Below, piece by piece: positions 25,528 through 36,109 of a DNA stretch of 64,000 nt; position 1 is the stretch's first letter; each line of letters opens with the position of its first letter. The notes under the pieces were generated by a model that saw only the letters and a program-made list of their open reading frames with translations, made no database searches and had not been told where the DNA came from. Where the stretch lies: contig NC_052118.1 of NCBI RefSeq assembly GCF_012273895.1, positions 6,225,164 to 6,289,163 of the forward strand. Direction: 5' to 3'. This DNA comes from Zerene cesonia (Eukaryota; Arthropoda; Insecta; Lepidoptera; Pieridae). The translations under genes were made by a program, and so were the position numbers.

Positions 25528-26185
25528 CAGTGTTCCCAACTTAGGGGTTTTCCCCCCAAATTTAGGGGGTAAATTAGTGGAATGGGATTTTTTTAGGGGT
25601 TTTATATGTTTAGGGGTATTTTTAGGGTTTTTCTGAATATATAATATTCTGAATATAATAGAACTATCCAATGCTAACTATCAATTAAATTTATTTTTTC
25701 ACCTAGCGAATGACTTAGGACTGGGTGACATCTAGTGTAATTATATTTTCCTACTAAATAAATATTGCAGATATTTACCTACTCTGTGGGTAAATGAAAT
25801 GGTATAAAATATGAGCACCTTTTCATTACTAATTAAAAAATCCTATCTAACACTTAAACACTTTACTGTATTACCAAGCTGGTAATACATTAATTCGTAA
25901 TGGTGGATCTTGCACAACATTCACTCCATCTTCTAAAATGTTAAGTTTATTCAATGTTAACATGTATGATTTTAAAAATTCTGACTCTTCAGAGGAAACT
26001 GACATAATTTTTAATGCATCAGTTAATTTATAAATAAAAAGCATTAACAAATATTACTGAATATTACTTATTATATTATTTTGATTGAATATTATTTTTT
26101 AGGGGGATTTTCAAATAATTGACGCAGTTTAAGGGGGTTTTGACTTAGAGTTAGGGGTAAATATTTCTGAGAGTTGGTAACACTG
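25528..26185. mobile_element. hAT-superfamily non-autonomous element (658 bp) with 8-bp target-site duplication
   Basis: Terminal inverted repeats CAGTGTTCCCAACT (left) and CAGTGTTACCAACT (right, reverse strand) match at 13 of 14 positions. Exact 8-bp direct repeats GTTGTCAG flank the element at 25520-25527 and 26186-26193. CAGTGTT ends and 8-bp duplications are diagnostic of hAT transposons. The ends are followed by runs of TAGGGG, inverted on the other side. A minus-strand open stretch of about 55 codons (around 26040 to 25871, ending INVLPAW-stop) may be a relic of the autonomous parent's coding end. Confidence 0.88.
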
Positions 26186-26340
26186 GTTGTCAGTGTTGAC
26201 ACATACGTCATGCGTGTGTGGATTGCGGAGTAGAGCTGTTATTTAGAAGTGGGAGTTCTCCTTTGCAATATTACGTAATTTAGTCCAATTACACATTATT
26301 TGATTATTTTCCTTATTTAAGGTTAATAAAATCGATCATC

Positions 26341-27001
26341 ATGGGAAAACACTTCGGTGAACTTGCTAAAATCAGAGGATTGATAACTTATAAATTATCT
26401 CCTCATGAGCAAAGAGCTTACGCTGGCGCTATTAAAAATGGACTACCTAATTTCGTCCGAAGATTTCGCGAAAGCGTTTTTAGAGTGGCACCTCGTAAGT
26501 TTTTATTTTGAAGTAATATAACAAATCTAGTGCGTGAACATGGTTATTACCTTATGTAATAATTACCTCTTTGATGTTCTCATTTCTTAAGGCAAATTTT
26601 AGTAACCACTAAATCAAAACACTAATAACTACTAAGTTATATTGATATTTATTATTTATTCATCTTGTATAGAGACTTCTCATGACATAATAACTGAATG
26701 AAACAAATTTCGTGATTTAATAGGTATGACAGTTCAATGGTGGTGTTTCTTTTTTCTGTGTAATTTATATATGGTAGTTGTGTAATGGTTTAGATGTATT
26801 TAATATGTGTTTATATAAATTCATGACCATTAAAGTTCTTACATATAAACAAATTTAAACCAGTCTGTGAATATAAATCAAGTAGTAATATAAATTTTTT
26901 TTTCAGCATTCATTGTTGCTTACTTAGTTTATGATGGTGTTGAAAGGGAGCACCATAGACTGTCCCGCAAAAATCCAGCTGATTTTGAAAATGATGAATA
27001 A
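26341..27001 (+). CDS. UQCR-Q: Cytochrome b-c1 complex subunit 8 (UQCRQ)
   Basis: Small subunit of mitochondrial respiratory complex III; it crosses the inner membrane once and contacts cytochrome b. Exons 26341-26494 and 26907-27001 encode 82 residues, the same length as human UQCRQ. Exon 1 gives MGKHFGELAKIRGLITYKLS and then the family motif HEQRAYAG. FRESVFRVAP precedes the helix FIVAYLVYDGV in exon 2, and the protein ends RKNPADFENDE. No cleavable presequence is expected in this family. AATAAA lies 25 bp after the stop codon. A hAT element ends about 155 bp upstream of the start codon, so it may lie within or next to the promoter. A divergent paralogue is at 13425-14611 on the other strand. 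Confidence 0.95.
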
Positions 27002-29025
27002 AGACACAAAGAACTAATTCAATCAAATAAATCAATAATTGTAGTTTAAGTTAATAAATTATGTGATTTTTTTTTGTTTTATTCCATCTTTTCATTGACC
27101 CTTATCTTGCCCTGCTCAGTGCTCAATAATCAATTTACAGTATGATATGCCTCCTTAAAAATTTTAAGTGTAAGTGTTTGAATGTTGAATAATTGTTTTT
27201 CTGCTAATGCCCCTATATGCATAAATATCATATTTGTTAGAATAGTGGTGGCTCAGTGGTTAGGACCTTGGACTTAAAAGCATAAAGTGGGGGAACCCTT
27301 AAAAAAAGAAAAATATTACGCTAGTTAAAATTACTGTAAAAGTTTAAGAGTGCTAAGATTGTTTCCCATTATGCCTATACAATGCTATATTACGATTAGA
27401 AAAAAAAGCCGGTTACAGCGTATGCCGTATTCGGTATGACGCTCGCCCACCTTTCTCTCGCACCCCCCCTTCCAGATCCTTAAATTTTTTTGGAAATAAT
27501 TAAATTACAAATTTTATACATTTCATTATTTACCGATGAAAAGTGATGTTAGAAGAGCAAAATGAAAAGAAAACCATTGATTTTACTAACGGAAATGATT
27601 TACACAATATTGCACCGCAAATTTTAACAAATACAATTTTTCTCGTCGACTCCATGTTACGCGCATTCTTTTCAGTTTTCACACTAATTGTGTATGTCAA
27701 GAAAAAGAGGTATATGTTCCTAGTAAGTTGTGCTTTCACTTCATATTAATGACGCACGCTCTATAGCCTGCTTATGTACCCATACTACTTGTACTTATTA
27801 TTCTGTGCCTATACTCTAACTCTACGCTTGGATTACAAAGATCAAAAAAAGAAGAAGATGGCTCTCATACGTATAATAGTATATACGATGTTACTAACGT
27901 AATATTAACTTAATGAAACCAAGGCTTCTAAGGTCTATTGGTAGTATTTCAAAGTAAAGCCTACCCTCTTATTGTCCAGATTATTTCCAAAAATTCATTC
28001 ACGTTTCATAGGTTCAGACTCTATCAATATAACAGGTACATCCAGGATATCCATCCAGTTCAAGTCCGAAAATATTTTCGGAATTCACAGAATGTTGGTC
28101 GTTGATGTTGATGTTTTAAGTTTCTAAATAAAGAAACAAAAAATAAAAGTACATTAAGCAGCAGCATCCTGATCACACTATCGTAAATTAAGAACTCCTC
28201 AAATTGATCACACATGATGTCTATTAATGGACATTATGATGATTTAGAACTAACGGATTCAAAAAATTGCTATTGAAAGTTGCGATTTGATAACCTCCTC
28301 CTTTTTTGAAGTCACATACATATAAGTATCACCGTCGATACTTATATCGTGCACATACGTACGTAGTATAAATCCAAGTAACATAATACTAAACTAGTAA
28401 TTAATAAACTACAATGGTTAATTGATATTCATGTCTATTTACGAATATAATTGTAAATTTTTGTAACGACTATTAATATGATATTCAAATAATAAAGCTA
28501 ACATTTAAATTGCTAGAATCGAAAACGGAAGTAACTAAAATGCCTTGTATCATGCCATATTTAAATAAATCACAGAAAAAATATTCTCACCAATTTGGCT
28601 ACGTCAACAAATCAGCCTGAAATTCAAATTGCAAATGTTTTTCCCAAAAACATAGTACTTCATTTTAGGATTGCCTAAACAGTTTTAAATATTACTTATA
28701 TATATTTAACGATATAAGAATATAAAAAGGTAAATACACTATTTTCTTACGCATTGTCCTGTGTTAATTAATCAACCACAAAATGTGTCTTATATTTTTG
28801 TTTTAATTAAAATATAAATATTGCAATAAATTTTAATAAAATTTTGGAATAAGTGCATTTTTTTCATTTTAAAAATATTGCAAATTGAACAATATTTTTG
28901 AATAAATGATCATTGTAATTTTGGACAATTTCACTAATTAGTTAAGTATATATCTTAAAATGCCATTGAATTGGGTAGTTTTTTATTATTTCAAGTAGGA
29001 AAGGTGTCCTCATATTTTGTCTTCT
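27002..29025. other. Intergenic DNA between UQCRQ and Ugalt
   Basis: Two kilobases of AT-rich DNA. It holds a tRNA-derived SINE head at 27245-27300 and a short piece (about 28255-28315, containing ATAACCTCCTCCTTTTTTGA) of the repeat family seen more fully at 49825 and 57743. Short open frames near 27540 on both strands overlap each other and look like chance. Confidence 0.45.
27245..27300 (+). repeat. tRNA-derived SINE head
   Basis: GTGGTGGCTCAGTGGTTAGG matches a polymerase III A box (TGGCNNAGTGG), and GTGGGGGAACCC lies where a degenerate B box is expected. It does not fold as an intact tRNA. Confidence 0.5.
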
Positions 29026-31297
29026 ATGAAGTCTTCAAATGACATCACTCTGCAGGAAACACAGGAATCAAAGGAAGAAATTGAAGTTGAGGGTGAAAAT
29101 ATAACACCCGAAACTCAACTCAACACAGACGAAATGGACAGTGAAAATAAAAAGGATAAAAGTTATTCTCCCAATAAGCAAGTAAAATATGGTAAGAACA
29201 TTGTATTTTTTTCAAAGAAATAGATAAAATTATTTAATTATATGTTAACAGATTAAAATTAGATTATAATCTATTGATAATTTATGTTTCTTGCTAGATA
29301 TTGATGTTTTAATTAATGAACAATTTAATTTCCTGTTCTAATGTCCTATGGCAATCAATGTAATAATGTATGATAATCTTTTATATTTTGTAGGGTACAT
29401 AAAGTATGTCAGTCTTTTTATACTGACAATACAAAATGCAGCACTGGGCCTGAGTATGAGATATGCACGTACAAGAGATGTTGTCATGTTTTCATCAGCT
29501 GCTGGTAATAAAGAGTTGCAAATTAAAATTGGATTTTGCCAATTACATTTTGTATATTTATTTTTTTTTTGTTCAAAGATCTTGTTTAATGTTGATATCA
29601 TGTGTCAATCATGATTTTAATTTCCTAATCTGCAGTCATACAAAATAAATATGTAATAATATTCTATTGCTGTAATTACTTCCTAAAAAAAGAATTTCTT
29701 TTCCGATATTTTGCCCTGTCTTGCATTCATCGTGGTTATTTTAAAATGTATAAATAATTTTCAGCTGTGCTAATGGCAGAAGTATTGAAACTTGCAATTT
29801 GTATTTGTTTGGTAATACAAGAAAATGGGAGTGTTAGAAAAGGAGCACAAACAATGTATAATACAGTGATATTGAATATAAAGGACACTTTACGTGTCTG
29901 TGTGCCATCATTTTTATATATAGTACAAAACAATTTATTATATGTCTCTGCATCAAATTTGGATGCAGCTACGTATCAGGTATTATAAACTATATTTTCC
30001 TTGAATTGAATTACTTGCAAGTACCATTATTCTCTTACTGGCTATGGCTGTGACTTTATATTGATGTGAGACTCTATAACATGTTGTTCTACCATCTAAT
30101 GTTGATATTACCATGTATGTGTCTCAACAATGTAACCTAACCCACCCCCTTAACCAAACCAAAAAATTCTGACACTGAACTCTCTATATATTACACATTA
30201 TGCCTCAGCTAATTGAAGACACAGTTTGTAAACAGTAAAAAGTAATAGTACAGATTATCATTTTTAGCCCAAGAATCAAACTAATTTTAAAATAAGTTTT
30301 GGTAGTATATTATATGATTTAATAGATTATTTCAAATCAAATTTGAAAACAAAAAATATTTTCACTGTAATTCAATAAGTGCAATGAGTGGTTAAACATA
30401 TTAATCATCTTGATTTTATTGTTGTAGGTAACATATCAATTAAAGTTGTTGACAACTGCATTCTTTGCTGTCTTAGTTTTAAAAAGAAGATTAAAACGAT
30501 GGCAGTGGGGTGCATTAGGTTTATTAGTTATTGGTGTTGCATTAGTACAACTTTCATCAACGGACAAAGATTCTAAAGCAACTTCTTCATCAAACTTACA
30601 AAAGCAATCTAAAGTCCTTGGGTTTGGCGCTGCATTGGCAGCATGCTTTATTTCTGGATTTGCTGGAATATATTTTGAAAAAGTGCTGAAAGAATCTGAT
30701 ATATCAGTGAGTATTGGCATCAGCCTCTTTCGAATTCGTGATTTTTCATGGTAATAAGCTCTCATTATATATGATTTCCTCTCCTTTTAAAAAACCCACT
30801 GAACCTTCTTATGACATCTCATTTGTGGTGATAATTACTGATCACATAGAAATTACAAAATATTTTATTTTACTATATCATGATATAAACTGTATCATGG
30901 AAAACAGATTAATTTAGATATTATTTTACAGGTGTGGATGAGGAATGTGCAATTGAGTTTATTATCATTGCCTTTTGGAACTATAACATACTTAGTAAAT
31001 AACAATGGGTCTATAAAAGATTTACTCAAAGGGTTTGATGGTTTTGTGTGGTATCTAGTCGTTTTACAAGCAGCTGGGGGACTTATTGTTGCTGTTGTTG
31101 TGAAATATGCTGACAATATCCTAAAAGGATTTGCTACATCTGTAGCTATTATAATATCATGTGTTGCATCAATGTACATATTCGACTTCCACTTAACGAT
31201 TCAATTTGCTTTAGGGACTATGTTTGTTATTGGTTCCATATTTTTGTATGGTTATGTTCCTAAGAAGAAAGAAACTCGAACTTCATTGAGTGTATGA
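29026..31297 (+). CDS. Ugalt: UDP-galactose/UDP-GalNAc transporter (SLC35A family)
   Basis: Golgi antiporter that exchanges cytosolic UDP-galactose (and probably UDP-GalNAc) for lumenal UMP to feed glycosylation. Five exons, 29026-29191, 29394-29504, 29765-29979, 30428-30706 and 30932-31297, give 378 residues. The first 50 are a charged, Glu-rich cytosolic tail. Family landmarks: QNAALGLSMRYARTR in helix 1, VQNNLLYVSASNLDAATYQV then TYQLKLLTTAFFAVLVL, SGFAGIYFEKVLK, and VVVKYADNILKGFATS near the C-terminus. The wording VWMRNVQLSLLS and IISCVAS matches Drosophila Ugalt more closely than the UDP-GlcNAc transporter. The ATG at 29026 is chosen over an in-frame TTG nine bases upstream. The acidic tail is less conserved, and a downstream start cannot be excluded. 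Confidence 0.93.
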
Positions 31298-31791
31298 ATT
31301 TTTTTTAGTATTATATTATTTGATAAAATTGCCAGTATGTACTTATACAATTTAGATATAAGTTAAAACTTTGTTTATATACATGTTGTATTAATAAGGC
31401 TACAATATTATATTTTATACACTTTTTATTGAAACATGTACCTATCTTATTAACAAAATATATTCTTTTAGATATTCAAAAATTTTTATTATGAAATTAA
31501 ACCCTTCTTTGTGTAACTTTTGAGAAGAGAAAACAACCTTTCATCTAAATATTTCAGGTAAAAATTATGAATGTACTCTTTGCACTTGAGATTTAAAGAT
31601 TAATTTTAGTAGTTTAATATTATAATCTAATCAAAAGTTGTATATCAGTCTTGTTATTTCAGACTGAGCAAGAACTCACGAGAATTTCGGACATTATTGC
31701 TTTATAGCAATCATCACAGCATATAATAAAAACTCATATTTATATAACTATTATTTATTTTTTTGATTAACTACAAGTACACTATTACAAT
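31298..31791. other. Tail-to-tail spacer of Ugalt and mRpL22
   Basis: About 490 bp of AT-rich sequence shared by two convergent 3' UTRs. No open frame or repeat recognised. Confidence 0.5.
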
Positions 31792-32591
31792 CTAAAAGGA
31801 ATTTATTATTTTCCTCATCCTCATCTGTTCAAGCCATTTATCAAGTTGTTGTTGAGGTTTTAATGGATTTTTCTTATAGTAATCTTCAGGAGGCTTTCCT
31901 TCTTCGAGTCTGACAAAATAATGACTGTATTTGTAACGCACTTCACCTAGCCTTCCTCTTGCATGTCTTCTTATGCCCTTCATAACTGGACCTTTTCCAC
32001 TAAATGATTCAGCTAATAAAAAGATAAACGTATTAATTTTTTTTTAATAGTCATCATTATTGTGTTGATAAAAATAAAAGTTAATACAAGTGACATACCA
32101 ATCCACAAATTACTCCGAAATTCAACATTATGTTTAGAAACTGCAAGTTCTTGTGCCTCTAGTATTGTATCTTTCACAAAACCTGCTCCTTTCTTATGTA
32201 TAAAGCTCAATTGTTTTAAGGCTTCATCTACTGTCATTCCTCTTACAAAGGCAGCAATGTACCAGAGTTTTTCTGGACTGTATTTAATATTTGCCTTTTG
32301 ATGACAAACAAACTAAAAAACAAAAATAACATTTATTTTACATTAATGTAAATTGAATATAATTATACAAACCCTGCGACATATTATAAATGAAATAAAA
32401 AGCTATTGTCTACTTACAGCTGGCCTTGGCTCCTCATTGGGATCTTGAGGTGGGTATATTTTTCTATTGTAACTGATAAATTTCTGGGGATTATTTGGTT
32501 TAGTCCACGCAGCAGTGGGCGCTGTAGTGTGCAAATTATGAATAGGTACGCGGATATTTAGCGTATTTAGCGTTTTAAACAAGCAGTTCAT
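31792..32591 (-). CDS. mRpL22: Mitochondrial ribosomal protein L22 (uL22m)
   Basis: Protein of the large mitoribosomal subunit that lines the nascent-chain exit tunnel. Three exons, 32591-32418, 32312-32099 and 32012-31792, give 202 residues. The N-terminal 35 residues are basic with few acids, as in a mitochondrial presequence. PQKFISYNRKIYPPQDPNEE leads into the ribosomal L22 fold. Diagnostic segments include PEKLWYIAAFVRGMTVDEAL, LEAQELAVSKHNVEFRSNLW, and the late tunnel loop KGIRRHARGRLGEV followed by YSHYFVRLEEG. The order and wording match Drosophila mRpL22, including the terminal MRMRKIINSF. A GACGTCA motif lies about 140 bp upstream of the start codon. Confidence 0.95.
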
Positions 32592-33104
32592 TTTAAGTAT
32601 GTTACGCTAATATAGATCCCATGAAATCTAAATTAAAAAAAAAGTAGTGTCAAGTATATGAAATGATCATAAAAATAAAAAGGTTAAGATTTTGTCTTTC
32701 GATTCCGTCTAACCAAATAGACGACCGACGTCAATGTCATTTGTCAAATGTAATGCACAGATTAATCATTAAAGTACCAAGTATAATCACAGATAATATA
32801 ATGCTATACTAGTATGACAAATTTGCCATAATTTATATTTTAATGAAACATTTAAATATTCATAAAACTTACAATATAATTTTTTTTAAGATTACAGAAA
32901 CAACACAAAGTCTTATGTTACTGTTACGAAGCGTTACAGGTAAAACTCCCATCAGTTAATAACGAACTATGCGTGATTCAAGTTACGAGACGTTTTTTAT
33001 ACAAACGATTGGCACTTACGCCTGGTAGCATATTCAACAGTCCGTGGGTAAAAAGATCAGTTTTATGTACTCCCAGTAGAATATGCACACAGTTTAAGTG
33101 GTAT
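32592..33104. other. Upstream region of mRpL22
   Basis: About 500 bp of unique AT-rich DNA containing the presumed mRpL22 promoter. No coding sequence recognised. Confidence 0.4.
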
Positions 33105-33365
33105 GTTGCAGGGTCGTGAACCACCGCCCATGAACATTTGGAGAAGCGTAAGGTCAAATACAGACCTTACACCTCTACAAATGGATTGCCGACCTTAAAT
33201 TGGGAAAGCATTAATGAGAGGTATAAAGGAAAGGACTGGGAAGGGTAAAAAAGGATATGGGCATCCTGCTTCCCCACTCACCGTACGAAACACAATAACG
33301 CCGGTTTTCTGTGGAGGTGTGGTACTTCCCCGGTGCGAGCTAGCCCAATTCGTGGCGAAGCGTAC
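33105..33365 (-). repeat. Dispersed repeat family F, minus copy
   Basis: Read on the minus strand it has CACGAATTGGGCTAGCTCGC, GAAGTACCACACC, GAAAACCGGCGTT and CAAATGTTCATGGGCGGTGG in the same order as the copy at 23108-23400. The intervening sequence has diverged, so these are old, independent insertions. Confidence 0.65.
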
Positions 33366-33562
33366 TCGACTGACACATCAAAATAAATTATAGCTTGTAT
33401 GTTTCTCAGACTAGAAACCTATACAACAAAAACTTTCAATTTTTTTTTCTTAAACTTTCATTAAAATCCGTCGAGTAGTTCCGGAGTTTAGTATGTACAA
33501 ACAAACTGACACTTAATTTTGGATTCATGATGTACTTCTGTTTTTTAACACCCTTCAATCCT

Positions 33563-34860
33563 ATCCTACTATTATTATAAATGCGAAAGTTTGTAAGGAT
33601 GTGTGTGTGTGTTTGTTGCTCTTTCACGCAAAAACTACTGAACCAATTGCAATGAAATTTGTTACGTTTGCAGCTGGACAACTGAAATAACATAAAGGCA
33701 ATCATGTTTCATCAATCATATTTTTATCCCGATATTCCTACGGGATACGGACTAACGCGGGTGNNNNNNNNNNNNNNNNNNNNNNNNNNNNNNNNNNNNN
33801 NNNNNNNNNNNNNNNNNNNNNNNNNNNNNNNNNNNNNNNNNNNNNNNNNNNNNNNNNNNNNNNNNNNNNNNNNNNNNNNNNNNNNNNNNNNNNNNNNNNN
33901 NNNNNNNNNNNNNNNNNNNNNNNNNNNNNNNNNNNNNNNNNNNNNNNNNNNNNNNNNNNNNNNNNNNNNNNNNNNNNNNNNNNNNNNNNNNNNNNNNNNN
34001 NNNNNNNNNNNNNNNNNNNNNNNNNNNNNNNNNNNNNNNNNNNNNNNNNNNNNNNNNNNNNNNNNNNNNNNNNNNNNNNNNNNNNNNNNNNNNNNNNNNN
34101 NNNNNNNNNNNNNNNNNNNNNNNNNNNNNNNNNNNNNNNNNNNNNNNNNNNNNNNNNNNNNNNNNNNNNNNNNNNNNNNNNNNNNNNNNNNNNNNNNNNN
34201 NNNNNNNNNNNNNNNNNNNNNNNNNNNNNNNNNNNNNNNNNNNNNNNNNNNNNNNNNNNNNNNNNNNNNNNNNNNNNNNNNNNNNNNNNNNNNNNNNNNN
34301 NNNNNNNNNNNNNNNNNNNNNNNNNNNNNNNNNNNNNNNNNNNNNNNNNNNNNNNNNNNNNNNNNNNNNNNNNNNNNNNNNNNNNNNNNNNNNNNNNNNN
34401 NNNNNNNNNNNNNNNNNNNNNNNNNNNNNNNNNNNNNNNNNNNNNNNNNNNNNNNNNNNNNNNNNNNNNNNNNNNNNNNNNNNNNNNNNNNNNNNNNNNN
34501 NNNNNNNNNNNNNNNNNNNNNNNNNNNNNNNNNNNNNNNNNNNNNNNNNNNNNNNNNNNNNNNNNNNNNNNNNNNNNNNNNNNNNNNNNNNNNNNNNNNN
34601 NNNNNNNNNNNNNNNNNNNNNNNNNNNNNNNNNNNNNNNNNNNNNNNNNNNNNNNNNNNNNNNNNNNNNNNNNNNNNNNNNNNNNNNNNNNNNNNNNNNN
34701 NNNNNNNNNNNNNNNNNNNNNNNNNNNNNNNNNNNNNNNNNNNNNNNNNNNNNNNNNNNNNNNATAACATAAAGGCAATCATGTTTCATCAATCATATTT
34801 TTATCCCGATATTCCTACGGGATACGGACTAACGCGGGTGAAACCGCGGGGCGCAGCTAG
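33563..34860 (+). mobile_element. Helitron-like repeat family A interrupted by an assembly gap
   Basis: A family A element starts near 33563 (CTATTATTATAAATGCGAAAG region), reaches GACTAACGCGGGTG at 33763, and resumes after the Ns with a repeat of the last 77 bp before finishing GCGCAGCTAG at 34860, followed by T. Without the Ns and one 77-bp copy the element would be about 220 bp, a normal length for the family. Confidence 0.72.
33764..34763. other. Assembly gap of exactly 1000 N with 77-bp duplicated flanks
   Basis: The 77 bp before the gap (33687-33763) and the 77 bp after it (34764-34840) are identical. The run of Ns is therefore probably a scaffolding placeholder across an unmerged overlap, and no sequence need be missing. 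Open frames of 346-406 codons spanning the Ns are artefacts. Confidence 0.9.
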
Positions 34861-35530
34861 TTATCCAATAATATTATCAACGTCAAACTCGATCCATCGT
34901 TCACCGGCCGAACTCTCCCAATGAGAGCACGCTTTGACCTTTGCGTCGCAGCCGCTTACATGTAGACGTTGTCGGTGCGAGTAGTATGTGAATTTATATT
35001 CGTGACTATCACATCACATTTTAATAATTTCAATAAGATCAAATTTGTTAAGGCGGTCACTAGGATCGATCTTTACGCGTGTGCGTGTGTACTTATATTA
35101 ATGTTGTAAATAAACAGCAATTTACCTAACCTAGGCAACTGATTAAGTAGTACTGCCTCTAATAATTTACAATGTTTAATTTGTTAGTGATTTATAAATT
35201 GTAGGTTACTAATTATTCTATGTATTATGCATAGGACATGGAAGATTAACTTTATACACCAAATATTACACCTTTGACAAGTAATCTGTATGGATGAAAG
35301 TTAGAGAATAATTGAAAATAAATAAATAAAAAACATTAATGGGAAGTCCGTTTATTATAGTCAACACTTGCTTCAGCATTCGTCCTTTGAATAGAACTTC
35401 ATCATTTCATACTGCTTTCTTTTATGAAATAACTTACAGTCAAAAAGTATATACAGACTTATTTTTCAAATTAGGTTATCACTTCATTCATTCATGTTAA
35501 AATTTTCATCCAAGTCTTTACTATGTCATG
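34861..35530. other. Intergenic DNA 3' of Ssu72
   Basis: About 670 bp. The first 150 bp after the Helitron-like end are more GC-rich than the surroundings (for example ACCGGCCGAACTCTCCCAAT near 34902), but no continuing open frame or family match is seen. The remainder includes the Ssu72 3' UTR. Confidence 0.4.
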
Positions 35531-36109
35531 TCAATAAAACATAATGCTGTTTAAAATGGGCCTTTGACACTTAGCTTCAAAGTCATGTAGCAGCTCATCA
35601 ATATCATTATCCAAATCATCACTTTGAGACATTTTTGTAACCATATCACTGATAAGAAAGGCACCTATTGTGGCTTCCTCATGATTGTCTTGAATATCAA
35701 TATTAACTATGTGTACTGGCTGATTGCAAACTGACCTCCTAGAAACAAACCACTCTATAACTTGGTCATACACTCTCTCTTCACAAGTAATAATAACATC
35801 AAATCTTTCAGTTGATGCTTGAAATCTTTCAGGACTAGGTTTAATGCGTCGGTTTCTATCAAGCATATGTAATAATCCATTTTGTGTATAATAAGTCTTG
35901 TCTTTTTCCAATAAATCATTATAAATATCGTCATAAGGAATACCAAATTCATAACAATTTGGTCGATCAGCAGAGGTACCAGGCAATTTTACTTTTTCAC
36001 CAGTTCCAAATGATTTGACTTTGAAGCCTTTTTTCGCAAGAAATGCATGGGCTTCCATACTTCTGTTCATATTTGATGAACAAACTACAGCAAAATACAA
36101 ATCACCCAT
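35531..36109 (-). CDS. Ssu72: RNA polymerase II CTD phosphatase Ssu72
   Basis: Dephosphorylates Ser5 and Ser7 of the RNA polymerase II C-terminal domain and works with symplekin in 3'-end formation and termination. One uninterrupted exon of 192 codons, close to the length of human (194) and fly proteins. The low-molecular-weight phosphatase loop CSSNMNRS is at residues 10-17, with catalytic Cys10 and Arg16. SFGTGEKVKLPG follows at 33-44. VHIVNIDIQDNHEEATIGAF at 132-151 supplies the conserved general-acid aspartate region (Asp138/Asp141). It ends in the typical aromatic FY. A TGACGTA motif lies about 70 bp upstream of the start codon at 36181. The lack of introns is unusual beside its many-exon neighbours but there is no poly(A) relic to suggest a retrocopy. 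Confidence 0.97.
   Translation of the reverse strand: MGDLYFAVVCSSNMNRSMEAHAFLAKKGFKVKSFGTGEKVKLPGTSADRPNCYEFGIPYDDIYNDLLEKDKTYYTQNGLLHMLDRNRRIKPSPERFQASTERFDVIITCEERVYDQVIEWFVSRRSVCNQPVHIVNIDIQDNHEEATIGAFLISDMVTKMSQSDDLDNDIDELLHDFEAKCQRPILNSIMFY

Noticed and set aside
27245..27300. Possible tRNA gene
   Set aside because: An A box is present, but there is no cloverleaf, anticodon arm or intact B box; it is a SINE head.
29017..29025. TTG as an upstream start of Ugalt
   Set aside because: An ATG follows nine bases later in the same frame; non-ATG initiation need not be invoked.
33704..34924. Open frames of 346-406 codons around 34 kb
   Set aside because: Nearly all codons are N; the real flanks are a Helitron-like repeat duplicated across an assembly gap.
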